From Pseudoduganella albidiflava (GTDB lineage: Bacteria; Pseudomonadota; Gammaproteobacteria; Burkholderiales; Burkholderiaceae_D), in NCBI RefSeq assembly GCF_004322755.1, contig NZ_CP036401.1, positions 2,170,001 to 2,234,000 on the forward strand: a stretch of 64,000 nt of DNA. Reading direction: 5' to 3'. The position numbers and the translations under genes were made by a program. Shown in pieces: positions 8,540 through 16,929 of the stretch. Every line of letters starts with the position of its first letter. Position 1 is the stretch's first letter. The notes below the pieces were generated by a model. It was given only the letters and a program-made list of their open reading frames with translations. It searched no databases and was not told the origin of the DNA.

Positions 8540-9751
8540 ATGCACAAATCACTCCTGCTCACGGCGGCTTGCCTGCTGGCGCTGCTGTCCACCGTCGGCG
8601 CGTCGCTGCCGTATCCGATCCTGCCGCCGCTGTTCGCTTCCGGTACCGCCAACGGCCTGAACGCCTTCCTCGGCTTGCCGCCCAAGCTGCTGTTCGGCAT
8701 CGCGCTGGCCATCAATCCGCTGGGCTTGCTGATCGGCGCTACGCTGCTGGGGCCGCTGTCCGACCGCTATGGCCGCCGGCCCCTGTTGCTGGGCACCGCC
8801 TACGGCGCCGCGGCCGGCCATGCGCTGACCGCCGTCGCGCTGGTGATGGAATCCTATCCGCTGTTCGTGCTGGCGCGCTTCGCCACCGGCCTGCTGGAGG
8901 GCAACGGGTCGATCTGCCGCGCGCTCATCGCGGAAAAATTCACGGGCGCCGAGCGGGCGCGCGGCCTGTCGCTGGTGAACGGGGCATTCCACCTGGGCTG
9001 GCTGGTGGGGCCGATGCTGGCTGGATTGACGCTCGGCTTCGGCATCGTGGTGCCATTCGCCGCCGCGATCGCCGCGCTGGTGCTGGCCGGCGTGCTGGCG
9101 GCGATCGCGCTGCCCCGCGAGCCGGCGTCCAGCGAAACCACGTCGGTGTGGCAGGTGGCAAGGCACCGCCATGCGTTGAACCTGCTGCGCCATGCCGAGC
9201 CGCGCACGCTGTTCTTCATCCAGCTGGCCGGTTTCTGCGGCGTGACGGCGTTCTACGAGTTCTACCCGTTGTGGCTGGTGGAAGAAGGGCAGTATGATGC
9301 CGCCCGGATCGCGCTGATCAACATGGCGATGTGCGGCATCATGACGGCCGCGTCCGTGGTGGCCGGGCACTACGCTGGCGGCGATTCGCTCCGCCGGGCC
9401 GGCTGGTTCGCCTGGGGCATCGCGCTGGCGGTCGCTTGCGTGGCGGTCGGCAACCTGTGGATGGGGCTCGTCGCTATCACGCTGTTCGGCATCCCCAACG
9501 CGTTCTTCAACGCGACCGTGCAGCCATGGGCGGCCGAGCGTTTCGCCGAGCACGGGCAGGGTGCCGTGATGGGCCTGATGTCGACCACGTTCTGCCTGGC
9601 CACCATCCTGATGGCGCTGGTCGGTTCGGTGCTGGTCCTGATCGATACGCGGCTCGTGCTGGCGGTGGGCGCCGCGGCGAGCCTGTGGGCCGGCTGGCGG
9701 CTGCATGGCTGGCGCCGCGAACTGGCGCCGGCATTGAAAGGAATCCATTGA
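8540..9751 (+). CDS. MFS transporter
   Basis: This encodes 403 residues with about twelve hydrophobic segments. The major-facilitator signature between helices 2 and 3 is visible as GPLSDRYGRRP. Likely an inner-membrane drug or metabolite efflux pump; the substrate is not identifiable. The ATG at 8540 is preferred over an upstream in-frame TTG that falls inside the inverted repeat. The stop overlaps the start of the HTH regulator gene by one base (TGATG), so they form a two-gene operon behind the palindromic operator. Confidence 0.88.
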   Translation: MHKSLLLTAACLLALLSTVGASLPYPILPPLFASGTANGLNAFLGLPPKLLFGIALAINPLGLLIGATLLGPLSDRYGRRPLLLGTAYGAAAGHALTAVALVMESYPLFVLARFATGLLEGNGSICRALIAEKFTGAERARGLSLVNGAFHLGWLVGPMLAGLTLGFGIVVPFAAAIAALVLAGVLAAIALPREPASSETTSVWQVARHRHALNLLRHAEPRTLFFIQLAGFCGVTAFYEFYPLWLVEEGQYDAARIALINMAMCGIMTAASVVAGHYAGGDSLRRAGWFAWGIALAVACVAVGNLWMGLVAITLFGIPNAFFNATVQPWAAERFAEHGQGAVMGLMSTTFCLATILMALVGSVLVLIDTRLVLAVGAAASLWAGWRLHGWRRELAPALKGIH

Positions 9752-10374
9752 TGAACACCTCCGACCGTATCCTGTTCCTGCTGAAGACGCGCGGCCCGAA
9801 AACGGCGCAGCAGCTGGCCGACATGCTGGAGCTCACGTCGATGGGCGCGCGGCGCCACCTCGAAGCCGCCGAGGAAAAAGGCCTGGTGGCGTTCCAGGAC
9901 GTGGCCGAGAAAGTAGGGCGGCCGTCGCGCCGCTGGCTGTTGACCGACGCCGGCCACGCGCGCTTCCCCGACCGCCATGCCGATCTCACCGTGGCCCTGA
10001 TCGACCAGGTGAAGACCCTGTTCGGCGACGGCGCCATCGACAAGCTGATCGTTTCCCGCGAAGCCGCCAGCGAGGCGTTCTACCGCAACACCATCGGCGA
10101 TGCCGCCGCGTTGCCGGAACGGGTGGCGGCGCTGGCCCACGCGCGCGATGTGGAAGGCTACATGGCCGAAGTGGAAACGCAGCCGGACGGCAGCCTGCTG
10201 CTGGTGGAAAACCACTGCCCGATCTGCGCCGCCGCCCGCGCCTGCCAGCAATTCTGCCGCTCCGAACTCGACGTCTTCCAGCGCGTGCTGGGCCCCGGCT
10301 GCGCCGTCGAGCGCACCGAGCACCAGCTGTCCGGCGCCCGGCGCTGCGCCTACCGCATCGTTCCCGTGGCGTGA
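9751..10374 (+). CDS. HTH regulator with C-terminal cysteine cluster (ArsR-like, COG2345/SufR-like)
   Basis: This encodes 207 residues. Residues 1-65 form a winged helix (AQQLADMLELTSMGARRHLE). The C-terminal half carries Cys156, Cys159, Cys165, Cys169, Cys184 and Cys199 in the pattern NHCPIC, RACQQFC, GPGC, ARRC. This arrangement is typical of SufR-like regulators and their relatives, where such cysteines can bind an Fe-S cluster. The gene overlaps the MFS gene by one base and is probably autoregulatory through the TAAGTAAA/TTTACTTA palindrome upstream of that gene. Metal or cluster binding is inferred from the cysteines only. Confidence 0.85.
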   Translation: MNTSDRILFLLKTRGPKTAQQLADMLELTSMGARRHLEAAEEKGLVAFQDVAEKVGRPSRRWLLTDAGHARFPDRHADLTVALIDQVKTLFGDGAIDKLIVSREAASEAFYRNTIGDAAALPERVAALAHARDVEGYMAEVETQPDGSLLLVENHCPICAAARACQQFCRSELDVFQRVLGPGCAVERTEHQLSGARRCAYRIVPVA

Positions 10375-10394
10375 GGCGCTGCTCAGCCCGGTAG

Positions 10395-10620
10395 CACCCA
10401 AAACCGGGGACAGGCTCCGATTATTATCGAAACCGGGTACAGGCTACGGTTACATTCGAAAGCTGTAAACGAAACCGGTGACAGGCTCCGATTCTTTTCG
10501 AAACCTGGAAGGCTCTGGAAATAAGCAAGAACTCCCTCCGGTATTGTCGAAAACCTGCGGCAGGCTTCGGAAGCGGCCCATTCGAAGGTCAAGAATAATC
10601 GGAGCCTGTCACCGGTTTCG
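10395..10620. repeat. Dispersed repeat family II cluster
   Basis: The unit GAAACCGGTGACAGGCTCCG occurs as direct copies near 10396, 10427 (degenerate) and 10471. An inverted copy lies at 10597-10619, giving perfect 23-bp arms with 10471-10493 and a loop of about 103 bases. Related copies lie at about 13615 and 13855. No gene is seen between 10375 and 10694. Confidence 0.75.
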
Positions 10621-10694
10621 CCGCCGGTTTTCGGTTCAGGCGCCGGGTTTCGCGGCCGTCGTGTAAAGTGGTAAAAACACAACGGAGGATCACC

Positions 10695-10955
10695 ATGCCA
10701 CTGGAAGAAGAGGAACGCCGCAAGTTCGTGGCGGAAGTCTGGAAACGCTACGAGGAAGTGCAGAACTGGGCGATCGCCAACTGGCCCGATGCCGAGCACC
10801 GGCTGTCGACCAGCGATTTCGTCGAAGGCCGCAAGGAGATCCTGGGCCTGGGCTTGCCGCCCGATCAAAAGCTCAAGCAGGAACCGCAGGCGGCCCCGGA
10901 GCCCGAGCAGGGCGGCCCGCAGTACCTGGATGTGACGCCCGCGCCCTGGCCTTGA
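10695..10955 (+). CDS. Small charged hypothetical protein
   Basis: This encodes 86 residues, soluble and highly charged. The N-terminus is acidic (EEEERRKF), followed by an aromatic-rich helix (VWKRYEEVQNWAIANWPD) and a Pro/Gln-rich tail ending in TPAPWP. A strong Shine-Dalgarno ACGGAGGA lies 6 bases before the ATG, supporting this start over an in-frame GTG-type start 27 bases earlier. The family is not recognised. Confidence 0.75.
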   Translation: MPLEEEERRKFVAEVWKRYEEVQNWAIANWPDAEHRLSTSDFVEGRKEILGLGLPPDQKLKQEPQAAPEPEQGGPQYLDVTPAPWP

Positions 10956-10965
10956 ACGTCACCCG

Positions 10966-11200
10966 CGCCGTGCGGGGATCCAGCACAGCAGGCTCACCAC
11001 TAAACAGCCCCGCACTTCTCCCTCGTTCCGCCCGCGGGGCGCTGGGCCCGATCAGCCGCGCCGTGCGGGGATCCAGCACAGCAGGCTCACCACTAAACAG
11101 CCCCGCACTTCTCCCTCGTTCCGCCCGCGGGGCGCTGGGCCCGATCAGCCGCGCCGCGCGGGGATCCAGCACAGCAGGCTCACCACTAAACAGCCCAGCA
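10966..11200. repeat. 93-bp tandem repeat, 2.5 copies, copying the 3' end of the MFS gene
   Basis: A 93-base unit starting at GTGCGGGGATCCAGCACAGC occurs at about 10971, 11064 and 11157. The third copy is the real 3' end of the leftward MFS gene (last 18 codons plus stop); the first two are near-identical copies beyond its stop. The unit also holds a GC-rich hairpin-forming stretch (GGGCCCAGCGCCCCGCGGGC on the minus strand). The period is 31 codons, so the arrangement is a segmental tandem duplication that left the gene end intact. Confidence 0.9.
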
Positions 11201-12311
11201 CTCCGCAAGCAAGCTTGAGCGCGCTGTCGAACAGCAGCGGCGCGACCAGCCCCGACACCAGCGCGAACAGCGTCATCTGGATGAACGATTGCAGGGAAGC
11301 CGCCAGGCCGCTGTTGTCCGGGAACAGGTTCATCGCCAGCAGCGACAGTGGCGGCATCGCCAGCGCCAGCGCCAGCGAATAGAAGAACAGCGGCAGCACG
11401 GCCCACGGCACTTCGGCGACGAAGAAATACGTGTACGCCACGTTGGCCAGTGCCGCCGCGGCCATGCCGGCATAGCTCATCCAGATCAGCTGCGCCTGCG
11501 TGCGCGAACGGGCCAGCTTGCCGGACAATCCCGACCCCACTACCATGCCCGCGACCAGCGGGATGAACAGCCAGCCGAACGCCGTTTCCGGCAGGTGCAG
11601 GATGTTCATGATGAAGTAGGCAGCCGAGCCGATGTACAGCGCGAAGCCGCCGAACGCCACGCCGAGCGCGGCCGACAGGAGCAGGAAGCGGCGATGGCGC
11701 AGCACCTTCAGGTAATTTGCCGCGATGAGCTTCACCTCGAATGGATGGCGCTTCGCCTGCGGCAGGCTTTCCGGCAGCCAGCGCCAGACGGCGAACAGCA
11801 TCACCACGCCGAACAGGGCCAGGAACCAGAAGATCGAGCGCCAGCCCAGCGACACCTGCAGCCAGCCGCCGAGGATCGGCGCCAGCGCGGGTGCGAGGCC
11901 GAACACCATCATGATGTGGCCGAGGATCTTTTGCGCATCGGCGCCCTCGAAGCGGTCCTGCACGATGGCCCTGCCGACCACCGAACCGGCGCCGGACGAC
12001 AGCCCCTGCAGCACGCGGCAGGCCAGCAGGAAGCCCAGCGAACCGGCCACCGCGCCGCCGACCGAGGCGATGATGTACAGCACCAGCGACCACAGGATCA
12101 CGGGGCGGCGGCCCAGCGTGTCGGACAGGGTGCCGTAGAACAGCATCATGAAGGCAAAGCAGAACAGGAACAGCGACAGCGTCTGCTGGATCGCGATCGG
12201 CGTGGCGCCGAACTCGCCGGCGATCGCGGGGAACGAAGGCAGGTACGTATCGATGGCCAGCGGCCCCACCATCGTCAGGCCGGCCAGCAGCACCGTCAGC
12301 AGGATATTCAT
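11145..12311 (-). CDS. Bcr/CflA-type multidrug MFS transporter
   Basis: This encodes 388 residues with about twelve transmembrane segments. The N-terminus (GPLAIDTYLPSFPAIAGEFG) and loop motif GTLSDTLGRRPVIL are typical of the Bcr/CflA drug-resistance branch of the major facilitator family, which exports drugs by proton exchange across the inner membrane. The ATG at 12311 matches the family N-terminus; the upstream extension shows no homology. The last 18 codons are part of the 93-bp tandem repeat, the other copies of which lie directly downstream. Confidence 0.9.
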   Translation of the reverse strand: MNILLTVLLAGLTMVGPLAIDTYLPSFPAIAGEFGATPIAIQQTLSLFLFCFAFMMLFYGTLSDTLGRRPVILWSLVLYIIASVGGAVAGSLGFLLACRVLQGLSSGAGSVVGRAIVQDRFEGADAQKILGHIMMVFGLAPALAPILGGWLQVSLGWRSIFWFLALFGVVMLFAVWRWLPESLPQAKRHPFEVKLIAANYLKVLRHRRFLLLSAALGVAFGGFALYIGSAAYFIMNILHLPETAFGWLFIPLVAGMVVGSGLSGKLARSRTQAQLIWMSYAGMAAAALANVAYTYFFVAEVPWAVLPLFFYSLALALAMPPLSLLAMNLFPDNSGLAASLQSFIQMTLFALVSGLVAPLLFDSALKLACGVLGCLVVSLLCWIPARRG

Positions 12312-12669
12312 GGAGAGAGTATCGTTATTGTTTTTCGGGCGCGTATTGTACGCCAGCCGCGCCGTGCCTGCCGGCCGTACAGTTACCGGTTCGTCGCGGA
12401 TTTGTCGTCGATTTGTCGCGGATTCGTCGCCGATGCACGGGCGATGCGATCCGATGCGAGCCGATAAATGCCGAGAAGAGCCGAGAAGAGCGAAGACAAG
12501 CCGATATGTCGGCGATTTGTGGTCATCCGTCTCCAGCCGTTTCCCGCGTCTGGCCGGCTCGCCGCAGAACGGCCATATCGATATGAGGTTATCGCATAAC
12601 CGGGGTGGCGCGGATTTTCGTAGAATGCGCCTGCGCGCAGCCTGCGTGACATTTGAGTAAGTGAAGAAC
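12312..12669. other. Divergent intergenic region
   Basis: This is the spacer between the leftward Bcr-like gene and the rightward acetyltransferase gene. It contains short irregular repeats (GAGCCGATAAATGCCGAGAA, GCCGAGAAGAG twice, GGCGATTTGT) around 12395-12530 and an AT-richer stretch near 12310-12345. No coding region or clear promoter was recognised. Confidence 0.5.
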
Positions 12670-13590
12670 ATGACTATCGATACCTTCGACGGCACCGGCG
12701 TCAAGCCTGCCCATTGGGACCTGGATGCCGTGGTCGCGGCATTGCGCGTATCGCGCGAGGCCACGCACAACATCCGCCACCAGCGCCGCGTCCGCGAGCT
12801 GCCGTCGCGCGAGGCGCTGACCACCATCGTCAACGGCCTGTCCGCCGTGCTGTTCCCCACGCACTACGGCCGGCCGAACCTGACCGACGAAAGCATCGAC
12901 TATTTTGTCGGCGACACCCTGAACACCACGCTGAACCGCCTGACCGAACAGGTGCGGCGCGGCCTGCAGTTCGCCGACGATGCCGACATGGGCGAGGAAG
13001 CGCTGACCCAGAAGGCCCACGACATCACCCGAGCCTTCGCCGCCAGCCTGCCGCAGATCCGCGCGCTGCTGGTGTCGGACGTTCAGGCAGCCTATGCGGG
13101 CGACCCGGCGGCCACCTCGATCGCCGAGATCATGCTGTGCTATCCGGGCACCATCGCGATCCTGTACTACCGGCTGGCGCACCAGTTGCACCGGCTCGGT
13201 TCGCCCTTCCTGGCACGCATGATCTGCGATATCAGCCATTCGCTCACCGGCGTGGACATCCACCCCGGCGCGCAGATCGGCGCCAGCTTCTTCATCGACC
13301 ACGGCACCGGTGTCGTGATCGGCGAAACGGCGATCCTGGGCGAGCGCGTGCGGCTGTACCAGCACGTCACGCTGGGCGCCAAGCGCTTCCCGACGGATGC
13401 TTCGGGCATGCTGATCAAGGGCACGCCGCGCCACCCGATCGTCGAGGACGACGTGGTGATCTACGCCGGCGCCACCGTGCTCGGCCGGATCACCATCGGC
13501 GCCGGCTCCACCATCGGCGGCAACGTGTGGCTGACGCAGAGCGTGCCGCCGCACAGCAACGTCTCCCAGGCGCAGATGCGCAGCGATTGA
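12670..13590 (+). CDS. Serine O-acetyltransferase (CysE/EpsC family)
   Basis: This encodes 306 residues. The enzyme acetylates L-serine to O-acetylserine, the carbon skeleton for cysteine synthesis. The N-terminal helical domain (about 1-180) precedes a left-handed beta-helix with hexapeptide repeats (VDIHPGAQIGASFFIDHGTG, then a VVIGETAILGERVRLYQHVT type pattern). The catalytic His of DHGTG is present. The length matches the long EpsC/SrpH branch rather than E. coli CysE (273). The ATG at 12670 is preferred; a GTG three codons earlier is possible. Its position 700 bp from the sulfonate island is consistent with sulfur metabolism. Confidence 0.9.
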   Translation: MTIDTFDGTGVKPAHWDLDAVVAALRVSREATHNIRHQRRVRELPSREALTTIVNGLSAVLFPTHYGRPNLTDESIDYFVGDTLNTTLNRLTEQVRRGLQFADDADMGEEALTQKAHDITRAFAASLPQIRALLVSDVQAAYAGDPAATSIAEIMLCYPGTIAILYYRLAHQLHRLGSPFLARMICDISHSLTGVDIHPGAQIGASFFIDHGTGVVIGETAILGERVRLYQHVTLGAKRFPTDASGMLIKGTPRHPIVEDDVVIYAGATVLGRITIGAGSTIGGNVWLTQSVPPHSNVSQAQMRSD

Positions 13591-13611
13591 ACAGCCGGCC
13601 GCCGGAACCGT

Positions 13612-13880
13612 TGCCGGAAAACCGGTGACAGGCTCCAATGCCGTCAAGTTCAGCCACCCCAAAGGCAGATTCCGGGGTCAGACCCGACGGGTCTGACCCC
13701 AGTAGTTCGCTGTTGGGGTGAATACATGCGCTTCCAATATGCCGCATGAAACTTGGCTTGACGGTCTTGGCGACAGGCTTTTGTTTCGGTAAATCTCCGT
13801 TGTACCGGGTGGACTGCTGCATCGGCAGGCTAGTGAGCGCCCGGAAAAATTCCTGTTAATCGGAGCCTGTCCCCGTTTTT
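13612..13880. repeat. Repeat-rich spacer with family I copy 2 and two family II copies
   Basis: This contains a family II unit near 13614 (AAAACCGGTGACAGGCTCCA), a full family I palindrome at 13655-13740, and an inverted family II unit near 13855-13880 (AATCGGAGCCTGTCCCCG). In family I the outer arms CACCCCAA and TTGGGGTG enclose a perfect inner palindrome GGGGTCAGACCC / GGGTCTGACCCC. No gene is seen from 13591 to 13946. Confidence 0.8.
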
Positions 13881-13946
13881 GAAGAAACATTTTGCGTGAC
13901 GCGCCGCTGCCGTTGCTGCGGGAATGTCCGGCCAAGGTCCGCCCGG

Positions 13947-14273
13947 CTACTCCGGCACTTCCCAGTCCTTCAACGCCAGGTCGCCCCGCTCGTACGCGGC
14001 CAGCACTTCCTTGGCGGCGGCCAGGTCGCGCTCGTGCACCAGCACGCGGGCGCCGCCCAGCGCGGGCGAGATCAGCTGGTCGACCTGGGAGTGGTGGTCG
14101 TCCGCCACGGCGGCGGCGATGCCGGCCGCGTTCAGGCAGCCGCGCAGCACGTGCGCCTGGGTGGGGTCGAGGCAGCGCGCCGCGATCCCGTAGTCATCCT
14201 TGATCTGGTCCTTGATCCCGGTATCGCCGACCCGGTCGTTCCCGCCGAACGCATCGCTGAAGAGGTTGGCCAT
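13947..14273 (-). CDS. DUF2007-like small protein
   Basis: This encodes 108 residues, soluble. The middle part (HVLRGCLNAAGIAAAVADDH, then a GARVLVHERDLAAAKEVLAA pattern) matches DUF2007 proteins, a PII-like fold of unknown role sometimes called a putative signal transducing protein. CAGGAGA lies 6 bases before the ATG. It is downstream of, and possibly co-transcribed with, the ABC ATPase gene that ends at 14324, with a gap of 50 bases. Confidence 0.75.
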   Translation of the reverse strand: MANLFSDAFGGNDRVGDTGIKDQIKDDYGIAARCLDPTQAHVLRGCLNAAGIAAAVADDHHSQVDQLISPALGGARVLVHERDLAAAKEVLAAYERGDLALKDWEVPE

Positions 14274-14323
14274 CGTCGTCTCCTGTTTCCACCAATTATG
14301 GACGACGCCGGCGGAACAGGGCG

Positions 14324-15049
14324 CTACAGAGCGTGGCTGGCGTACAGCGCGTCGAGGATCTTGCCCTTCAGCGCCGCCTGGGCCGGGTCGCCGCGGCGGC
14401 GCGGGCCGGGCGGCGGCAGGTATTCGTCGCAGCGGCCGCCCGCGGTGCCGTCGAGCAGCACGATGCGGTCGCTGAGGAACAGCGCCTCATCCAGGTCATG
14501 GGTCACCATCAGCACCGTCAGCGCATGTTCGCGCGCCAGCCGCTTCAGCAAGTCCTGCAGGCGGATGCGCGTAAAGGCGTCGACGGCGGAAAACGGTTCG
14601 TCCAGCAGCAGCACGCGCGGCCGGTTGTACAGGCCGCGGGCGATGGCGGCGCGCTGCGCCTGGCCGCCGGAGAGCTGGCGCGGCAGGTAGTCGTCCAGGC
14701 CCGCCAGGCCCACGTCGGCCAGCAGGGGAGCCGGATCGGCCGTGCCGCCGAATGCCACGTTCTGCGCCACCGTCAGCCACGGGAACAGGCGCGGCTCCTG
14801 GAAGATCAGGCCGATGTCGGCCGATACGCCGTCCAGTGGCGCGCCGGCCAGCGCGACGCTGCCGTGCCAGTCGCGATCGAGCCCGGCGACGATGGACAGC
14901 AGGCTGCTCTTGCCGCTGCCGCTGGCGCCGATCAGCGACACGAACTCTCCTTCGGCGAGCCGCAGCCGCAAGTCGCGCAACACCGTGCGCGTGCCGAACG
15001 CCTTGCGGATCACGTGGATGTCGAGCAGTGCGTAAGCGGGATGGCTCAT
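14324..15049 (-). CDS. ssuB: ABC transporter ATPase, sulfonate/nitrate/taurine type
   Basis: This encodes 241 residues. It powers import of an organosulfur (or related) compound. Walker A is GASGSGKSS, the signature is LSGGQAQR, Walker B is VLLLDEPFSAVD and the switch His is in MVTHD. The start is fixed by a 4-bp ATGA overlap with the permease gene. It is the last clear gene of the leftward sulfur operon and is a second, divergent copy of the ATPase encoded at 24287. The exact substrate is inferred from context. Confidence 0.88.
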   Translation of the reverse strand: MSHPAYALLDIHVIRKAFGTRTVLRDLRLRLAEGEFVSLIGASGSGKSSLLSIVAGLDRDWHGSVALAGAPLDGVSADIGLIFQEPRLFPWLTVAQNVAFGGTADPAPLLADVGLAGLDDYLPRQLSGGQAQRAAIARGLYNRPRVLLLDEPFSAVDAFTRIRLQDLLKRLAREHALTVLMVTHDLDEALFLSDRIVLLDGTAGGRCDEYLPPPGPRRRGDPAQAALKGKILDALYASHAL

Positions 15050-15909
15050 GCGGCCCTCGCCAGGTCGTCGCGCCATGCCAGCAGCCGGGATTCCAGGCGC
15101 CGCATCAGCGTGTCGCTGGCCTTGCCCAGCAGTGCCAGCAACAGGATCGCCGCAAGCACGATGTCGGCGCGGCCCGTTTCGCGGCCGTCGCTGAGCAGGT
15201 AGCCCAGGCCCCGGCTGGCCGCGATCAGTTCCGCCGCGACCATGAACATCCAGGCCAGCGACAGGCCGTTGCGCAAGCCCGTCATCAGCGACGGCAGGGC
15301 GGCCGGCAGCAGCACGCGCCGCGCCAGCGCCACGCTGCCCAGGCGGTACATGCGGCCCACTTCGACCAGCTTGCGGTCGACGCCGGCGATCCCGGATGCG
15401 GCGCCCAAATAGACCGGGAAGAAGGCGCCGATCGCGATCAGCACCAGCTTCGGCGCTTCGTCGATGCCCAGCCACAGCAGCAGCAGGGGCACCCAGGCCA
15501 GCGACGGTACCGCGCGCAAGGCCTGGAAAGTGGGGTCGAGCAGGGTGGCGATGCGCGCATTCAGCCCGACCGCGGCGCCGATGGCGATGCCCAGCAGCGC
15601 GCCGGCGGCATACCCGGCGGCCACGCGCAACGAACTGGCCAGCACGTGCCACAGCAGGTCGGCGTGCGCCAGTTGCGCGAGCGTGGCCGCGATCTCCGAT
15701 GGCGGCGGCAGCAGGTGGGCCGGCACCGCGCCACCACGCACCAGGAGCTCCACACCCAGCAGCGCGATTGCAGGCAGCAGCAGGCCCCATGCCGGGTGCG
15801 GCCGGCCACGCCGCACCGCCGGCGCCGGCACCGGCGCGGAAGGGGCGTGGTCGGCGGCAGGCTGCCTGCCCACCAGGTCGATGCTCGAATGCAGTGCGGG
15901 TGGCGTCAT
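15046..15909 (-). CDS. ssuC: ABC transporter permease, sulfonate type
   Basis: This encodes 287 residues with about six membrane segments and a charged N-terminal tail rich in Pro/Ala. The ABC-permease EAA-like loop follows the VGRMYRLGSVALARRVLLPA region. The start ATG at 15909 lies 2 bases after the stop of the substrate-binding gene, and the stop overlaps the ATPase gene by 4 bases. It is a paralogue of the permease at 23454. It forms a complete SsuABC-type importer with its neighbours. Confidence 0.88.
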   Translation of the reverse strand: MTPPALHSSIDLVGRQPAADHAPSAPVPAPAVRRGRPHPAWGLLLPAIALLGVELLVRGGAVPAHLLPPPSEIAATLAQLAHADLLWHVLASSLRVAAGYAAGALLGIAIGAAVGLNARIATLLDPTFQALRAVPSLAWVPLLLLWLGIDEAPKLVLIAIGAFFPVYLGAASGIAGVDRKLVEVGRMYRLGSVALARRVLLPAALPSLMTGLRNGLSLAWMFMVAAELIAASRGLGYLLSDGRETGRADIVLAAILLLALLGKASDTLMRRLESRLLAWRDDLARAA

Positions 15910-15911
15910 CG

Positions 15912-16895
15912 TTACGCTTTCCCGGTCAGGGCGCGGGCAAAGCGCGTGTCGACCAGTTCGGCGATGGTGCGCTCCAGGTCGACGCCCGGCTTCACCAGTG
16001 CTTCCTGCCGCAGGATCGGCGCGGCCTGCCGCAGCGCGGCCACGTGTTCGCCGCCCGGCTGCGGCTGCGAGAAATCGGTGCGCAGCTTCACCTGCAGCAG
16101 CGCGACCGGCAGCGACACCTTGGCTTCCTCGGCCAGGATGCGCGCGGCTTCCGACGGATGGGCGACGATCCACTTGCGCGCCCGCTCGTACGCGGCCAGC
16201 ACGCGCGTGACTTCTTCCGGCCGCTGCGCCAGGAATTGCTCGCGCACGTTCAGGAAGCCGTAGGTGTTGAAGGCCACGTTGCGGTAGATGAGCCGCGCGC
16301 CGCCTTCCAGCTCGCTGGCGGCCATGTGCGGATCGAGGCCCGCCCAGGCATCCACGCGGCCCTGTTCCAGCGCCGTGCGGCCATCCGCATGCTGCAGCGC
16401 CACGTGTTCGATGTCGCCGCGCTTCAGCCCCGCCTGTTTCAATGAACGCAGCAGGAACAGGTAGGGGTCGGTACCCTTGGTGGCCGCGACCTTCTTGCCC
16501 TTCAGGTCCGCCACCGAACGGATCGGCGAATCCTTGCGCACCACCAGCGCCGTCCATTCCGGGCGCGAATAGATGTAGGGCGTGCGGATCGGGTTGCCGT
16601 TGGCGCGCGCCAGCAGGGCGGCCAGGCCGGCCGAGGAGCCGATGTCGATGCTGTTGCCGTTCAGGTATTCGAGAGCCCGGTTGCTGCCGGCCGAGAGCAC
16701 CCACTTGATGTCGGTGCCGGCCGGCCTGAAGGCTTCCTCGAGCCAGCCGAAGCGTTTCAGCACGAGGCTGGTCGGCGAGTAGTAAGCATAATCGAGGCGC
16801 AATTCCTTCAGCGGTTCGGCGGCGCGCGCAAGCGATGGCACGGCAAGCACCGCGGCGGCACCGGTGACGGATTTCAACAGGGTACGGCGTTTCAT
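15912..16895 (-). CDS. ssuA: Sulfonate-type periplasmic binding protein
   Basis: This encodes 327 residues. The N-terminus MKRRTLLKS has a twin-Arg-like pair followed by a hydrophobic stretch ending at ARAAE, so it is exported, probably by a Sec- or Tat-type signal. The NMT1/THI5-like fold is recognisable by LRLDYAYYSP, SNRALEYLNGNSIDIG and the DLKGKKVAATKG hinge. It resembles aliphatic sulfonate-binding SsuA proteins. It is separated from metQ by 34 bases and from the permease by 2 bases, within the same operon. Confidence 0.88.
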   Translation of the reverse strand: MKRRTLLKSVTGAAAVLAVPSLARAAEPLKELRLDYAYYSPTSLVLKRFGWLEEAFRPAGTDIKWVLSAGSNRALEYLNGNSIDIGSSAGLAALLARANGNPIRTPYIYSRPEWTALVVRKDSPIRSVADLKGKKVAATKGTDPYLFLLRSLKQAGLKRGDIEHVALQHADGRTALEQGRVDAWAGLDPHMAASELEGGARLIYRNVAFNTYGFLNVREQFLAQRPEEVTRVLAAYERARKWIVAHPSEAARILAEEAKVSLPVALLQVKLRTDFSQPQPGGEHVAALRQAAPILRQEALVKPGVDLERTIAELVDTRFARALTGKA

Positions 16896-16929
16896 GGTTG
16901 GTTTTCCTGGAAGTTCATGTAGTGCGAAG

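Noticed and set aside
10383..10868. 161-codon minus-strand ORF across the family II repeats
   Set aside because: It consists of repeat sequence plus the shadow of the small gene at 10695, with no coding character.
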